Shown here: positions 25,399 through 35,019 of the stretch, in pieces
Position numbering within the stretch: position 1 is the first letter of the stretch
Layout of the letters: every line of letters begins with the position of its first letter
DNA from: Mycobacterium numidiamassiliense
GTDB lineage: Bacteria; Actinomycetota; Actinomycetes; Mycobacteriales; Mycobacteriaceae
Direction: 5' to 3'
NCBI RefSeq assembly: GCF_900157365.1
Contig: NZ_FUEZ01000003.1
Location: forward strand, 558,001 to 622,000
DNA length: 64,000 nt
Made by a program: the position numbers and the translations under genes
Notes under the pieces: generated by a model
What the model was told of the DNA's origin: nothing
Seen by the model: only the letters and a program-made list of their open reading frames with translations
The model's database searches: none

Positions 25399-27438
25399 GT
25401 CATGCCGCGTATCGGTGCGCCCTTCCCCACCGAGACTTCGGCCAGCGCGGCTTGGTGTAAACCGGCGAGATGTTTCCAGTACAGCCAGCCATCGACGGCC
25501 CGGCGCTGTGCAGCCGGGTCGGCTGCCGTGTAAGCGTCGTTGCCGGCGAGTTCCTGAGCGTGAGCGACGTAGGCATGAAAAGCCTGCAGGTGCGGCGTCT
25601 GGCGACGGGGATCGTCGTAGGCCATGGTTTTCATCACCGGCAGCCACAGTCTGAAGCGCTGATCAGCGGGCGGGGCGGCATCCGCCGGCGGTGGCGGCAG
25701 CACGGCGAGCAGATGCACATCCGGGGTCTGCGCCAGCCGCTCGGCGGTCGCTGGATCCGCCACCGCCAGTCGAGACCGGCCGACCATCTCCCCGCTGTCG
25801 GGGATGTCATCGACTTGCAGCAAAATCTTGGCCACATCCGGATTGGAATCGGCCAGCTGCTCCGCAGTAGCGATCAGCGCGCGCAACTTGACGTTGTGGT
25901 GAACCGCCCACCCCTGCACGGCCAGTGCCGGGTAGGTGACCCAGCTCGCCCGCTCGCCGGCAGAAATCGCCTTGTCCGCCGTGGCCATATGCACCTGTTC
26001 GGGCAACTGCACCCCATCCGGGATGTAGGCCAACCCATAGCTGTTGGCCACCACGATCGCGCCGTCGGTGGTCAGTCCGGTGACCCAGAAGAACCCGAGG
26101 TCCGGCTCCTCGTCGTCGACTGGCGCGTTCAGCGCCGCCGCGAGGCGCCGCGCCGATTGCATCGGATCGGCACCGCGTCGGCGCGCGGCATCAGACCTGG
26201 CGGCCTCGGCAATCGCGTCGCGTTCGGCCCTGGCAGGCGACACTGGAATCACCGCTGCCGCAGCGCCTTCCCCTGGTTGAGACCGATCGGTCGAGCCCCG
26301 GCGGGCGGCGGCCTCGCTCCGCGCGGGAACGCGGGCGGCGCCCGGCGGGGGCCCGACCGTAGGGCTGCGCGCGGGGATGGCGCCCCGTGAGCGGGGGGTC
26401 CGCAGGCGCCTTGCCGGGGGGCCAGGGGTGCACGGTCGGGGCGCCGACGGCCCCGGGCCCCGGCGCGCCCGGGCGCGGCGCCATCGGCATCGCCGGCATG
26501 CCAGTCGCACTGGCGGGCGCCACCCGAGGTGAATCATCTTGCACCCCAACGCCCGGCGAGTGCCCGTCCGACAAAGGCTGAGCAGCTGGGCCTGCGTCGC
26601 CATCACGCGAATCTTCCGATGGCGTGGAAGCAGCCGAATTGCGCTGCGTCGCCGGACTTTTCGTCCCCATGCCCGGCCCCGCCGGGCTGGGCACGCCGAC
26701 AGGCGAGCCCGGCGTCCAGGCAGGAACCCCCGGATTCAACGGCAATACACCCTTAGGAGCCTCCGGCGCAGCAACCGGCGGGACGGCAGGTCCACTAAGC
26801 GGCGGAACCTTCGGCCCCGGTTGCGCGGGATCGGTCGCCGACGGGACGTCATCTCCGGGAGTCGTTGGGACAGGCGAGGATTCGTCCGGAGGTGGCAGCT
26901 TCTGGTCCAGCAAGTCCTGAAGCGCGCTGTCTGGCGGTTTCCATGCCTTAGTTCCCAGGATCCGTGCGGCGGTCATGACGACGACGTCGGAATTTGCGCC
27001 CCGCGTTGCGGTAACCACCGCCGCGATCGCGGAGGCCCGTTGGTCGGCGGTCAGCTTGGCATTTTTCTGCACGGCGTGGATTTGCTCGTGAGCAGCCTCG
27101 ACGTTGTCGATGATGTCGAATTTGGCTTGCAGAATCGAGCCGGCGATATGCCGGTGCCAGGTGATCACGGTCGCCAGACCTTCTAACAGCGCCGTCAACG
27201 CATCGACGCCTGTCCCCAACTGGCGGTCGGCGGCGGTGGCGGCGCCACCTGTCCAAACGCCGCCGTCGAAAATGTCGAGCTGCTCACGGCGGCAGTGGTC
27301 GGACACGTCGGCGACCTGTCGCAGCACGTGCATGTACCGTTCGGCCCGCTCATAATTGGCGTCCTCGCCGGCCTCGGGCCACCCTTCCGGGGCGAGCATC
27401 TGCTCGGCATAATCACCCGTGGGCCGCGCCAACCCCAT
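25395..27438 (-). pseudogene. EspK-like ESX secretion-associated protein, frameshifted
   Basis: Two frames together make an EspK-like protein of about 680 residues (EspK, Rv3879c, has 729). The 5' frame starts MGLARPTGDYAEQMLAPEGW and keeps the WxG-like GGVWTGGAA and VITWHRHIAG, then a Pro-rich linker. From about residue 340 the 3' frame takes over: PVSPARAERDAIAEAA, FFWVTGLTTDGAIVVANSYG and DGWLYWKHLAGLHQ, as in EspK. The switch needs loss of one base within runs of six C (plus-strand G runs at 26393-26398 or 26416-26421). Either a sequencing error, a pseudogene or a phase-variable run. It follows the espB-like gene by 69 bases. Confidence 0.82.
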
Positions 27439-27507
27439 CGCCTGCTCCTCAAAAAACGCCGCACGCGCCGATCGGGTCGGCGAGCCTACCTGGAGGATCT
27501 CACCCGT

Positions 27508-29073
27508 CTACGGCTTGGGCACGTCCTTAGCGCTGCGCAAACCAATGACGCCCTCGGTCCACGCCCGCTCTTCGGTGTAGAGCGACTCGTCTTCTTCCCC
27601 CTGCACGCGCTTGCCCTTACCGGCATCCTTCGCACCCCCGGCCGGAAGGCCGCCGCCACCCATGCCGCCGCCCGTCACGCCGCCGACGCCCGGGACGCCA
27701 CGGCCCAGATTTCCGGATCCGGCGCCCGCCGCGGCGGCCTTAGCCGTCGCGCCGTCATCGCCCCAGGACTGCAATGGCGCGCCCGGCACACCAGCCCCGC
27801 CGAATGACGCCGGCTTGACCCCCCCGCCGCTCGACAGCTTCGGCGCTCCTTGGCCTTTCAGGTCTTTCAGGGCATCGGCCAGCTGTGGGTCACCCGCCTG
27901 GGGGGTCGACGGCATCGACGGCATCGACGGCATTGACGGCATCATCGGCATTCCGCTTCCGGAGCCATCGGGTGTCGGACCAGGTTCGGGTTCGGGCTTG
28001 GGGTCTGGCGGTCTCGGCGGGGGGCGCAAATTCTTTTCCTGCTTTTTTTCCAATTCCTCTTGTTCTTTCCGCTTTCTCTCGTCCTCCTCCCACTGCCAGT
28101 AGTCGTCGGGGGACGGTACGAATGGTTTCGGGGGCATCGGCTTGGGGACCACGTCGGCGGCTTTCCCCACGTTCGGGGGCGCCGTTGGCTGTATCGGCCC
28201 CCCACTGACTACAGATTGCCGGTATGCCTCGAGTATCTCCGCCGAATCCTTCGTCACGCCCGTATAAAACCTTTTAAACCATTGCTGCCGCGTCTGATCG
28301 TTCCAATGCGCCTGCATGAAGGCATCCAATTCTACAAAGGTTTTGTATTTGAATTGGATAACACCGTCAGCCTTAAAATCCCCCCCGGGAACATGTTTGT
28401 CGACGGCCACCTTATGCGCCCGCACGATCCCCTCTGCCCGTTGAGAAATCTGCCGGCACACTAGCGCCATGCTGGTCAGCCAATCTGACTGCAGGGCGAA
28501 AATGTCCTCAACCTTCTTGCACGCGCCGACAATGTCGTCGCCTTCCCATTCTCGAAATCGGTCGAACCGGTCGCAGGCGTTCCGCAACGCGGACTCGTAC
28601 CCCTGCCACTCTCTCGCAAAGCGAGTCAACGACACGCCCTGATCGCCTTGCTCGAGTTCCAACGCTGCTTGTTCGACAGTCACGAATTCGACTGGCAGGT
28701 CATGATGCTCGGTGAGAACGGGACGGTCGCCAAGCATTGTGGGTCCGAAGTCCCCATTCGCGAGCCTGGGCACGACCGCCTGCGGCACGGACGTTTCGTT
28801 CCCAATGGCCGCCGCGCTCTCCTCGTCCGCAAGCTCGTAGGCAAAGGCAGCGTTCCGCAGCGCCTCCGCCAGCGTTTTCCACCCCGCTTGCGCATAACCA
28901 AGCATCTTCCGCATCTGGTCAGCGGCGATGCCCAGATCTGTGGCCGGCGTCCGAACCAGACCAAGGGCGCACGGCGGCTGGGGGTTTTGGGTTGGCCAGG
29001 CCGGGAGCGGTTGCTCCAGCTTGTTCGCTCGGTCTAGGAGTTCTTGGTGGACCACCCTCAGCGAACCTGGCAT
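27508..29073 (-). CDS. EspB-like ESX-secreted protein
   Basis: A 521-residue EspB homologue (M. tuberculosis EspB has 460). The PE/PPE-like helical bundle carries the split secretion signal: YELAD (YxxxD) at 79-83 and W176-E-G178. The neighbouring GDQGVSLTRFAREW matches EspB. Then a lysine/proline-rich stretch (RKRKEQEELEKKQEKN), a four-fold MPS repeat near 380, and Gly-rich sequence. The C-terminus EDESLYTEERAWTEGVIG matches the tail that is processed by MycP1 in EspB. It should be exported by an ESX system. GAGGAG 10 bases upstream. Coupled to the espK-like gene, its likely chaperone/co-substrate. Confidence 0.88.
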   Translation of the reverse strand: MPGSLRVVHQELLDRANKLEQPLPAWPTQNPQPPCALGLVRTPATDLGIAADQMRKMLGYAQAGWKTLAEALRNAAFAYELADEESAAAIGNETSVPQAVVPRLANGDFGPTMLGDRPVLTEHHDLPVEFVTVEQAALELEQGDQGVSLTRFAREWQGYESALRNACDRFDRFREWEGDDIVGACKKVEDIFALQSDWLTSMALVCRQISQRAEGIVRAHKVAVDKHVPGGDFKADGVIQFKYKTFVELDAFMQAHWNDQTRQQWFKRFYTGVTKDSAEILEAYRQSVVSGGPIQPTAPPNVGKAADVVPKPMPPKPFVPSPDDYWQWEEDERKRKEQEELEKKQEKNLRPPPRPPDPKPEPEPGPTPDGSGSGMPMMPSMPSMPSMPSTPQAGDPQLADALKDLKGQGAPKLSSGGGVKPASFGGAGVPGAPLQSWGDDGATAKAAAAGAGSGNLGRGVPGVGGVTGGGMGGGGLPAGGAKDAGKGKRVQGEEDESLYTEERAWTEGVIGLRSAKDVPKP

Positions 29074-29303
29074 GGCGGATCATCTCCTCGCTGCAATCGG
29101 GCATGACGAAAGGAGCTGGCGACCATCGTCGCTGAAATTTCATCACACCTGCGCACCGGCAACTAGCGAATCGCCAACGTCGGTCACAGGTCACCTAAAC
29201 GCCTCTTCGATGACGCCTCGACGTCACCGGGAGTTAGCCTAACCCGGGGCTGCAGCACCCCCGCGCACCAAAATCCTTAGCGCGGCAACGCTACTCAGAC
29301 CGG

Positions 29304-30590
29304 CTACGCGGCGAGGTCGCCCTCAGTGCGCCCGGCCGCCGCCGCGGCTTTCTTGCGTCGCCGCCAACCACGCACCGTGGCGATGGCGGTCTTGAGCCCG
29401 CGCCGCCGCCCGGTCGCCGGGTCGGTGCCGGCGAAATCGGTTCCCAGTTCGGCGAACATCCGCTCGCTGCGGGTCTCCGGCGCGTTGTCGGCGTTGTCGA
29501 GCAAGTACTTGTTCGGCACCGAGAGCTTGGCGATGGTGCGCCACGTCTTGCCGTACTGCACCAGGAATGGCCCTGTGGTGTAAGGCAAGTCGTACTTGTC
29601 GCACAATGCGCGCACCCGCACCGAGATCTCATGGAGCCGGTTACTCGGCAGGTCGGGGTACAGGTGATGTTCAATCTGGTGGCACAGGTTGCCGCTCATG
29701 AACCGCAGCAGCCAGCCGCCTTCGAAGTTGGCGCTGCCCAGCATCTGGCGCAGGTACCACTCGCCCTTCGTCTCGCCGACCATGTCGGTCTTGGTGAATT
29801 TCTCTGCGCCATCGGGGAAATGGCCGCAGAAGATCACCGCGTTGGCCCACACGTTGCGGATCACGTTGGCCACCGCGTTGGCCTTCAACGTCGACGTGTA
29901 GGTCGCACCCGGCGACAGCGAGGTCAGCGCCGGGAACGCGACATAATCCTTGAGCACTTGACGACCGGCCTTGGCCAGGAACTCTTCGGTGCGCTCCCTG
30001 GCGTCGTCCTGATCCATCCGCTTCTTCAGCATCCTGCCGATTTCCACGTGCTGCAGGCCGACACCCCATTCAAAACCAAGGGCCAGCAACGTGTTCCACA
30101 CCACGTTGAAGAGGTTGTATTTCTTCCAGCGCTGATCGCGGGTGACGCGCAGCATGCCGTAGCCGACATCGTCGTCCATCCCGAGGATGTTGGTGTACTT
30201 GTGGTGCACGAAGTTGTGCGTGTAGCGCCAGTGCTTGGACGACCCGCTCATGTCCCACTCCCACGACGAGGAGTGAATCTCGGGGTCGTTCATCCAGTCC
30301 CACTGGCCGTGCATGACGTTGTGGCCGATCTCCATGTTTTCGATGATCTTGGCCACGCCCAATGTCACCGTCCCAGCCCACCAGGCCGATCGCCGCGAAC
30401 TGGCGGCCAGCAGCAGCCGGCCGCTCACCTCCAGTGCGCGCTGGGCTGCGATGGTGCGACGGATGTAGCGAGAGTCGCGCTCGCCACGCGAGTCTTCAAT
30501 GTCCTGGCGGATGGCATCCAGCTCAACGCCCAGGCTCTCGATGTCGGCGTCCGTCAGATGGGTGAATACGTCGACGTCTGTGACTGCCAT
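29304..30590 (-). CDS. desA3: Stearoyl-CoA delta-9 desaturase DesA3
   Basis: A 428-residue membrane fatty-acyl-CoA desaturase, equivalent to Rv3229c, which makes oleoyl-CoA from stearoyl-CoA. Three histidine boxes bind the diiron centre: HNVMH (about 98), HNFVHH (about 132) and HQIEHH (about 305). Hydrophobic helices flank them. Its electron donor is the reductase encoded just upstream (Rv3230c type). The 84-base gap between the two holds the operator at 30627-30661, so desA3 likely has its own regulated promoter besides read-through. Confidence 0.95.
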   Translation of the reverse strand: MAVTDVDVFTHLTDADIESLGVELDAIRQDIEDSRGERDSRYIRRTIAAQRALEVSGRLLLAASSRRSAWWAGTVTLGVAKIIENMEIGHNVMHGQWDWMNDPEIHSSSWEWDMSGSSKHWRYTHNFVHHKYTNILGMDDDVGYGMLRVTRDQRWKKYNLFNVVWNTLLALGFEWGVGLQHVEIGRMLKKRMDQDDARERTEEFLAKAGRQVLKDYVAFPALTSLSPGATYTSTLKANAVANVIRNVWANAVIFCGHFPDGAEKFTKTDMVGETKGEWYLRQMLGSANFEGGWLLRFMSGNLCHQIEHHLYPDLPSNRLHEISVRVRALCDKYDLPYTTGPFLVQYGKTWRTIAKLSVPNKYLLDNADNAPETRSERMFAELGTDFAGTDPATGRRRGLKTAIATVRGWRRRKKAAAAAGRTEGDLAA

Positions 30591-30626
30591 CGTCGTCCTC
30601 CCTATGCGGTCGTTCTCCGGTCAATA

Positions 30627-30661
30627 CCTACGCTATCGTAACCTACGACGCCGTAGGTTAC
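30627..30661. promoter_or_regulatory. Overlapping operator pair upstream of desA3
   Basis: GTAACCTACG, four bases, CGTAGGTTAC (30638-30661) is a perfect 10-4-10 palindrome. A weaker overlapping site (ACCTACG-CTAT-CGTAACC) begins at about 30629. The same arms occur upstream of the reductase gene at 31897-31920. Confidence 0.65.
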
Positions 30662-30674
30662 CTGTGAGTAGCCT

Positions 30675-31826
30675 TTAGATGTCGAGGGTGCAATCGCCCG
30701 AGGCGGCCGACACACAGGTCTGCACCCTCGTTCCGGGCTCGTGTTCCTGGCCCGTTCGGAGGTCACGGACGTGGCCTGCCACCAGCGGGACGACGCACGA
30801 CTGGCAAATGCCCATCCGGCACCCGTACGGCATCTGCACCCCGGCACCTTCGCCAGCGTCCATCAGCGACGTCGCGGCATCGGCGGTGACCGTCCGCCCG
30901 CTCCGGCCAAAGGTGACCGCGCCGCCGGCCCCCGCGGGTGCGGCCTTGCTCACCGCGAAGCGCTCGAGGTGCAGTCGATCGTTGATTCCCGCCGACGACC
31001 ACACCTGTTCGGCCTGCGTGAGCATGCCCTCTGGCCCGCAGGCCCAGGTCTGGCGTTCGCGCCAATCCGGCACCTCGTCGTCGAGCCGGGCCAGGTCGAG
31101 CCGGCCTTGCGCGCGGGTCTCGCGTACCTGCAACCGATAGCCGGCGTGGACGGAGGCCAATGTGGTCAACTCCGCGCCGAACATCATGTCCGCTTCGGTG
31201 GGCGCCGAATGCACATGCATGACGTCACCGATTTGGTTGCGGCGCACCAGCGTTCGCAACATCGACATCACCGGAGTGATCCCCGATCCCGCGGTGAGGA
31301 ACAGAATCGACGGCGGCGCCGGGTCGGGCAGTACGAAGTTGCCCTGGGGGGCGGCCAGCCGCACGATCGTGCCCGGCTCGACACCGTCCACCAGGTGAGT
31401 GGACAGGAAGCCCTCCGGCATCGCTTTGACGCTGATGGTCACCGTGCGCTCGGGACCGGAGCCCGACCGTGCGACGGGGCTCGAAGTCAGCGAATAGGAC
31501 CGCCAGCGCCAGCGTCCGTCGACCAGCAACCCGATCCCGATGTACTGGCCCGGCTCGTAATCGAAGCTGAACCCCCAGCCCGGCTTGATCACCAGGGTCG
31601 CGGAGTCTTCGGTCTCGCGGCGAACCCGCACGATGCGGCCCCGCAATTCCCGCGCAGACCACAACGGGTTGGCCAGATGCAGGTAGTCGTCCGGCAACAG
31701 CGGCGTGGTGATGCGTGCGGCTATCTTGCGCAGCGCGTGCCAGCCGGGGTGCCGGTCCGCCCCGACGACTGTGGGGCGCTTGGTTTCGGCGAGGTGCGCG
31801 GTTATTGATTCGTATTTCTTACCCAT
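30675..31826 (-). CDS. Ferredoxin-type oxidoreductase partner of DesA3 (Rv3230c type)
   Basis: A 383-residue electron-transfer flavoprotein. Start ATG 31826 ([14 protein letters not shown]) follows AGGAG by seven bases. Ferredoxin-reductase-like domain: [11 protein letters not shown] binds [18 protein letters not shown] binds NAD(P), [11 protein letters not shown]-terminal plant-type 2Fe-2S ferredoxin domain follows with cysteines in [15 protein letters not shown] and TCVS. It passes electrons from NADPH to DesA3, as shown for Rv3230c. Confidence 0.93.
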   Translation of the reverse strand: MGKKYESITAHLAETKRPTVVGADRHPGWHALRKIAARITTPLLPDDYLHLANPLWSARELRGRIVRVRRETEDSATLVIKPGWGFSFDYEPGQYIGIGLLVDGRWRWRSYSLTSSPVARSGSGPERTVTISVKAMPEGFLSTHLVDGVEPGTIVRLAAPQGNFVLPDPAPPSILFLTAGSGITPVMSMLRTLVRRNQIGDVMHVHSAPTEADMMFGAELTTLASVHAGYRLQVRETRAQGRLDLARLDDEVPDWRERQTWACGPEGMLTQAEQVWSSAGINDRLHLERFAVSKAAPAGAGGAVTFGRSGRTVTADAATSLMDAGEGAGVQMPYGCRMGICQSCVVPLVAGHVRDLRTGQEHEPGTRVQTCVSAASGDCTLDI

Positions 31827-31896
31827 TGGAAGCTCCTGCTCATACGCGGCGTTTAGCTTCCGCCCGATTTCGGGACCATTGGCGGCCCCTCCCACT

Positions 31897-31920
31897 CAAG
31901 GCTACGGTACCGTAGGTTAC
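31897..31920. promoter_or_regulatory. Operator upstream of the DesA3 reductase gene
   Basis: Right arm CGTAGGTTAC is identical to the desA3 operator. The core CTACGGTACCGTAG (31902-31915) is a perfect 14-base palindrome. The outer left arm is degenerate. Confidence 0.6.
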
Positions 31921-31989
31921 TGCCGCGTATCCAGAGGCCAGGGCCCGGATTGCGTCACATTTGCCGGTACGTCGGCGGGCCGGGGCCGC

Positions 31990-32499
31990 CTACAGCAGCT
32001 CGAGCAGGAAGGGCAGCTCCTGGTTCGCATACCAGGCGAGGTCGTGGTCCTGAGCGTCGCCAACAACCAGGTCGGCGTCCTCGTCGCCCAGGTCAGCGGC
32101 ATCGATGACCTCGATCGCCTTCGCCACCGCCTCCTCGGCGCCGGCGGTGTCGACGTACGCGGCGATCACCTGATCGATCGCCACCGGTGCGGCGAGCCTG
32201 ACCACGGCATCGTCCAGGTCGGGACGGAAGGCGACGTCGCCCACCTCGGCGGACACCACCGCGCGTCGCGGCCGCGGCGTGTCGTCTGCCTCTTCGGCCT
32301 GGGCCGCCAGTAGCCGCAGCGACGCCAGCGCCGCCTCGCGCAGCGCCACGTCGGCGAGTTCGTCGTCATCGCCCTCGGCATAGGCCTCGCGCAACGTCGG
32401 CGTCACCGCGAACGCGGTCCCGTTGACCGGCAGCCACGAGCCATCGGTGACGAGCTGCTGCAACATCGCCAGAGTGGCAGGGATGTAGACCTGCGTCAT
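31990..32499 (-). CDS. Conserved actinobacterial protein (Rv3231c type)
   Basis: A 169-residue acidic protein without signal or membrane helix: MTQVYIPATLAMLQQLVTDG, a long middle helix (ALREAALASLRLLAAQAEEA), and a C-terminal DHDLAWYANQELPFLLELL. Equivalent to Rv3231c by sequence pattern and by its overlap with ppk2 (ATGA). Function unknown. Confidence 0.85.
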   Translation of the reverse strand: MTQVYIPATLAMLQQLVTDGSWLPVNGTAFAVTPTLREAYAEGDDDELADVALREAALASLRLLAAQAEEADDTPRPRRAVVSAEVGDVAFRPDLDDAVVRLAAPVAIDQVIAAYVDTAGAEEAVAKAIEVIDAADLGDEDADLVVGDAQDHDLAWYANQELPFLLELL

Positions 32500-33356
32500 C
32501 CGATCAACGTGGCCGCATAGTCGTCGACGTAGTGCGACAGCTCCCGCGGTGGCCGCTGGTAGTTACCACTGACGATCGGGTGCCGCGGCAGCTTGACTTT
32601 CGGCCGCTCGACCTCGTGGTAGTCGATGGAAGACAGCAGATGGGCCATCATGTTGAGCCGCGCGTTCTTCTTGAGGTCGGATTCCACGACAAACCACGGG
32701 CTGGTAGTGGTATCGGTGTGCACCATCATCTCGTCCTTGGCGCGCGAATAGTCCTCCCACCGATACACCGATTCCATGTCCATCGGGCTCAGCTTCCATT
32801 GCCGCACAGGGTCCTTCAGGCGCGACCTGAATCTGCGGAGCTGTTCGCTGTCGGAGACGGAGAACCAGTATTTGCGCAGCAGGATGCCGTCGTCGATCAG
32901 CATCTGCTCGAATATCGGCGTCTGCCGCAAAAACAGCACATACTCTTGCGGCGTACAGAATCCCATCACCTTCTCGACGCCCGCGCGGTTGTACCACGAC
33001 CGATCGAACAGCACGATCTCTCCCTTGGCGGGCAGATGCTGAATGTAGCGCTGGTAGTACCACTGGCCGCGTTCGCGATCGCTCGGCGCCGGCAACGCGG
33101 CGATTTGGGCGACGCGGGGGCTGAGGTATTCGGTGATCCGTTTGATCGCACCGCCCTTGCCTGCGGCGTCGCGGCCCTCGAAGATCACCACCAGGCGGGC
33201 ACCGGTGGCCCGCACCCACTCCTGCAATTTCACGAATTCCGTTTGCAAACGGAATAATTCGGCTCCATAGACCGCGGCCGAGAGCTTACCTGCGGACGGT
33301 TTGGTTTTGCTCTTCTTCGGCTTCGTTGACTCGCCGTTGCTGCTGGGGGTACTCAC
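32496..33356 (-). CDS. ppk2: Polyphosphate kinase 2
   Basis: A 286-residue PPK2, equivalent to Rv3232c. It uses polyphosphate to phosphorylate GDP (and other nucleotides). Walker A GRDAAGKGG near residue 58, Walker B-like FDRSWYNRAG near 122, lid residues RQTPIFEQM and the C-terminal RSRLKDPVRQWKLSPMD. Start is GTG at 33356, with a basic N-terminus (KPKKSKTKPS). Overlaps the Rv3231c-type gene. Confidence 0.94.
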   Translation of the reverse strand: MSTPSSNGESTKPKKSKTKPSAGKLSAAVYGAELFRLQTEFVKLQEWVRATGARLVVIFEGRDAAGKGGAIKRITEYLSPRVAQIAALPAPSDRERGQWYYQRYIQHLPAKGEIVLFDRSWYNRAGVEKVMGFCTPQEYVLFLRQTPIFEQMLIDDGILLRKYWFSVSDSEQLRRFRSRLKDPVRQWKLSPMDMESVYRWEDYSRAKDEMMVHTDTTTSPWFVVESDLKKNARLNMMAHLLSSIDYHEVERPKVKLPRHPIVSGNYQRPPRELSHYVDDYAATLIG

Positions 33357-33401
33357 AACAACGAATGGTATACGTAGGCAGTCTTTTTGACGCGGCGAAA
33401 G

Positions 33402-34811
33402 TTAACGAGAAGCTTCGAGCAGTTCTTCGAGCGATTGGGCCAGCAGCGCGGGCAGCAGATCGACGTCGCTCATCGCATCGCGGTCAGCGTTGATGCCGAA
33501 ATACAGCATGCCGTTATAGGAGGTCACGCTGATCGCCAGCGCCTGATTGTGCAGCAGCGGTGGTACGGCGTAGGTCTCCAGCAATTTGGTGCCGGCGATG
33601 TACATCTGTGACTGAGCGCCCGGCGCGTTGGTGATCAACAGGTTGAACAATCGCGCGGAGAAGCTGGTGGCTACCCGAATTCCCATGGCGTGCAAGGTAG
33701 GTGGCGCAAAACCCGACAACGTGACGATGGTCCTGGCGTCGACCAGCCGCGCGGCCGCGGGGATCGATTCGGTGGCGTGCGCGATCTGCGACAGCCGCAC
33801 GACCGGGTTCGCCTCCCCCACCGGCAGGTCAACCAGGAACGGCGTCACCTGACTGATCATCTGACCGGGACCGGTCGAGTCGTGTTGGCCTTCGGCGTAC
33901 ACCGACAGCGGCGCCATCGCGCGGACCGTGGCACTTTGTGCCACCCCCTCCCCACGCGACATCAGCCAGTTGCTCAACGCGCCGGCCACCACAGCCAGCA
34001 CCACGTCGTTGATGTCGCATTCATAGCGGGCGCGTACCGCGCGGTAGTCCGCGAGACTGCCGCTGGCGACGGTGAACCGCCGATGCCGCGAGACCCTGGC
34101 GTTGAGCGGGCTGCTGGGCGCGGTACCACGCGCCGCGGTGCGCGCGATGTTGAGCACCCGGCGACCCACGTCGAGCAGCTCACCGGCGTTGGTCGCCGCC
34201 CCGGCCAGCGCCGAGCCGAGGGCCTGCAGCTGGGTGCCCGGCCCCACCATCCAGTCGGTGAGCGCGCCTAGCAGCAACCGGGTGTTGCCGGGGTCGCGCT
34301 CCGGCACCCAGATGTCCTCGGGGAACGGCGGTGGATGCCGCGTCCGGTCGGCGATGACGTGGCCGATCTCCAGCGCGGTCATCCCGTTGATCAGCGCCTG
34401 GTGCGATTTGGTGTAGAGGGCGACACGGTTCTTGGCCAGGCCCTCGACCAGGTACATCTCCCACAGCGGCCGAGTCTTGTCCAGCGGCCGTGCGGCCAGC
34501 CGGGCAATCAACTCGTGCAGCTGCTCGTCGCTGCCCGGCGACGGCAACGCCGAGCGCCGCACGTGATAGGTGATGTCGAAGTCGCTGTCGTCGATCCAGA
34601 CCGGCCTTGCGATACCGACCCCGATGCCGCGCACCTTCTGCCGGTAACGCGGTATCTGGGGAAGCCGCTGCTCGACGGTGGCAAGCAATGTCTCGTAGCT
34701 CAGGCCGTTGCGAGGACGGCGCAGGATCGACAGCGAGCCGACGTACATCGGGGTGGCGGAGTTCTCCAGACCGTAAAACGCCGCGTCCGATGTGGACAAC
34801 CGGGTCACCAT
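33402..34811 (-). CDS. tgs3: Wax ester/triacylglycerol synthase (tgs3 type), full length
   Basis: A 469-residue WS/DGAT acyltransferase, making triacylglycerol from diacylglycerol and acyl-CoA. ATG 34811 (MVTRLSTSDAAFYGLEN) is chosen as family-typical; GAGGAGG is 12 bases upstream. The active-site HHxxxDG motif is degenerate: KSHQALINGMT has Ser for the first His and Asn for Asp. The C-terminal domain is intact (NLLITNAPGAQSQMYIAG, ISVTSYNGMLYFGI). In H37Rv this locus is split into Rv3233c and Rv3234c; here it is a single frame. Activity is uncertain because of the motif. Confidence 0.88.
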   Translation of the reverse strand: MVTRLSTSDAAFYGLENSATPMYVGSLSILRRPRNGLSYETLLATVEQRLPQIPRYRQKVRGIGVGIARPVWIDDSDFDITYHVRRSALPSPGSDEQLHELIARLAARPLDKTRPLWEMYLVEGLAKNRVALYTKSHQALINGMTALEIGHVIADRTRHPPPFPEDIWVPERDPGNTRLLLGALTDWMVGPGTQLQALGSALAGAATNAGELLDVGRRVLNIARTAARGTAPSSPLNARVSRHRRFTVASGSLADYRAVRARYECDINDVVLAVVAGALSNWLMSRGEGVAQSATVRAMAPLSVYAEGQHDSTGPGQMISQVTPFLVDLPVGEANPVVRLSQIAHATESIPAAARLVDARTIVTLSGFAPPTLHAMGIRVATSFSARLFNLLITNAPGAQSQMYIAGTKLLETYAVPPLLHNQALAISVTSYNGMLYFGINADRDAMSDVDLLPALLAQSLEELLEASR

Positions 34812-35019
34812 TGCGGCCCTGGCCTCCTCGTCGATCGTCAGGTCCTCCGCTGTTCTGGACCACCGTAATCGTCGTGACCGGGCGAAGCACTGTGTGGGTA
34901 AGCGCGAGCGCGAATTGTGCAATCACGACCGGCAATTCAGAATCAATCGTCTGCCACTCTCCAGCAGTCCGGTTTTCCAGCGAATACCGGTTTTCCCGCG
35001 ACTACATGGAGAGTGAGCA

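Noticed and set aside
27890..27935. Short tandem repeat as a separate element
   Set aside because: It is the MPS repeat within the espB-like coding sequence.
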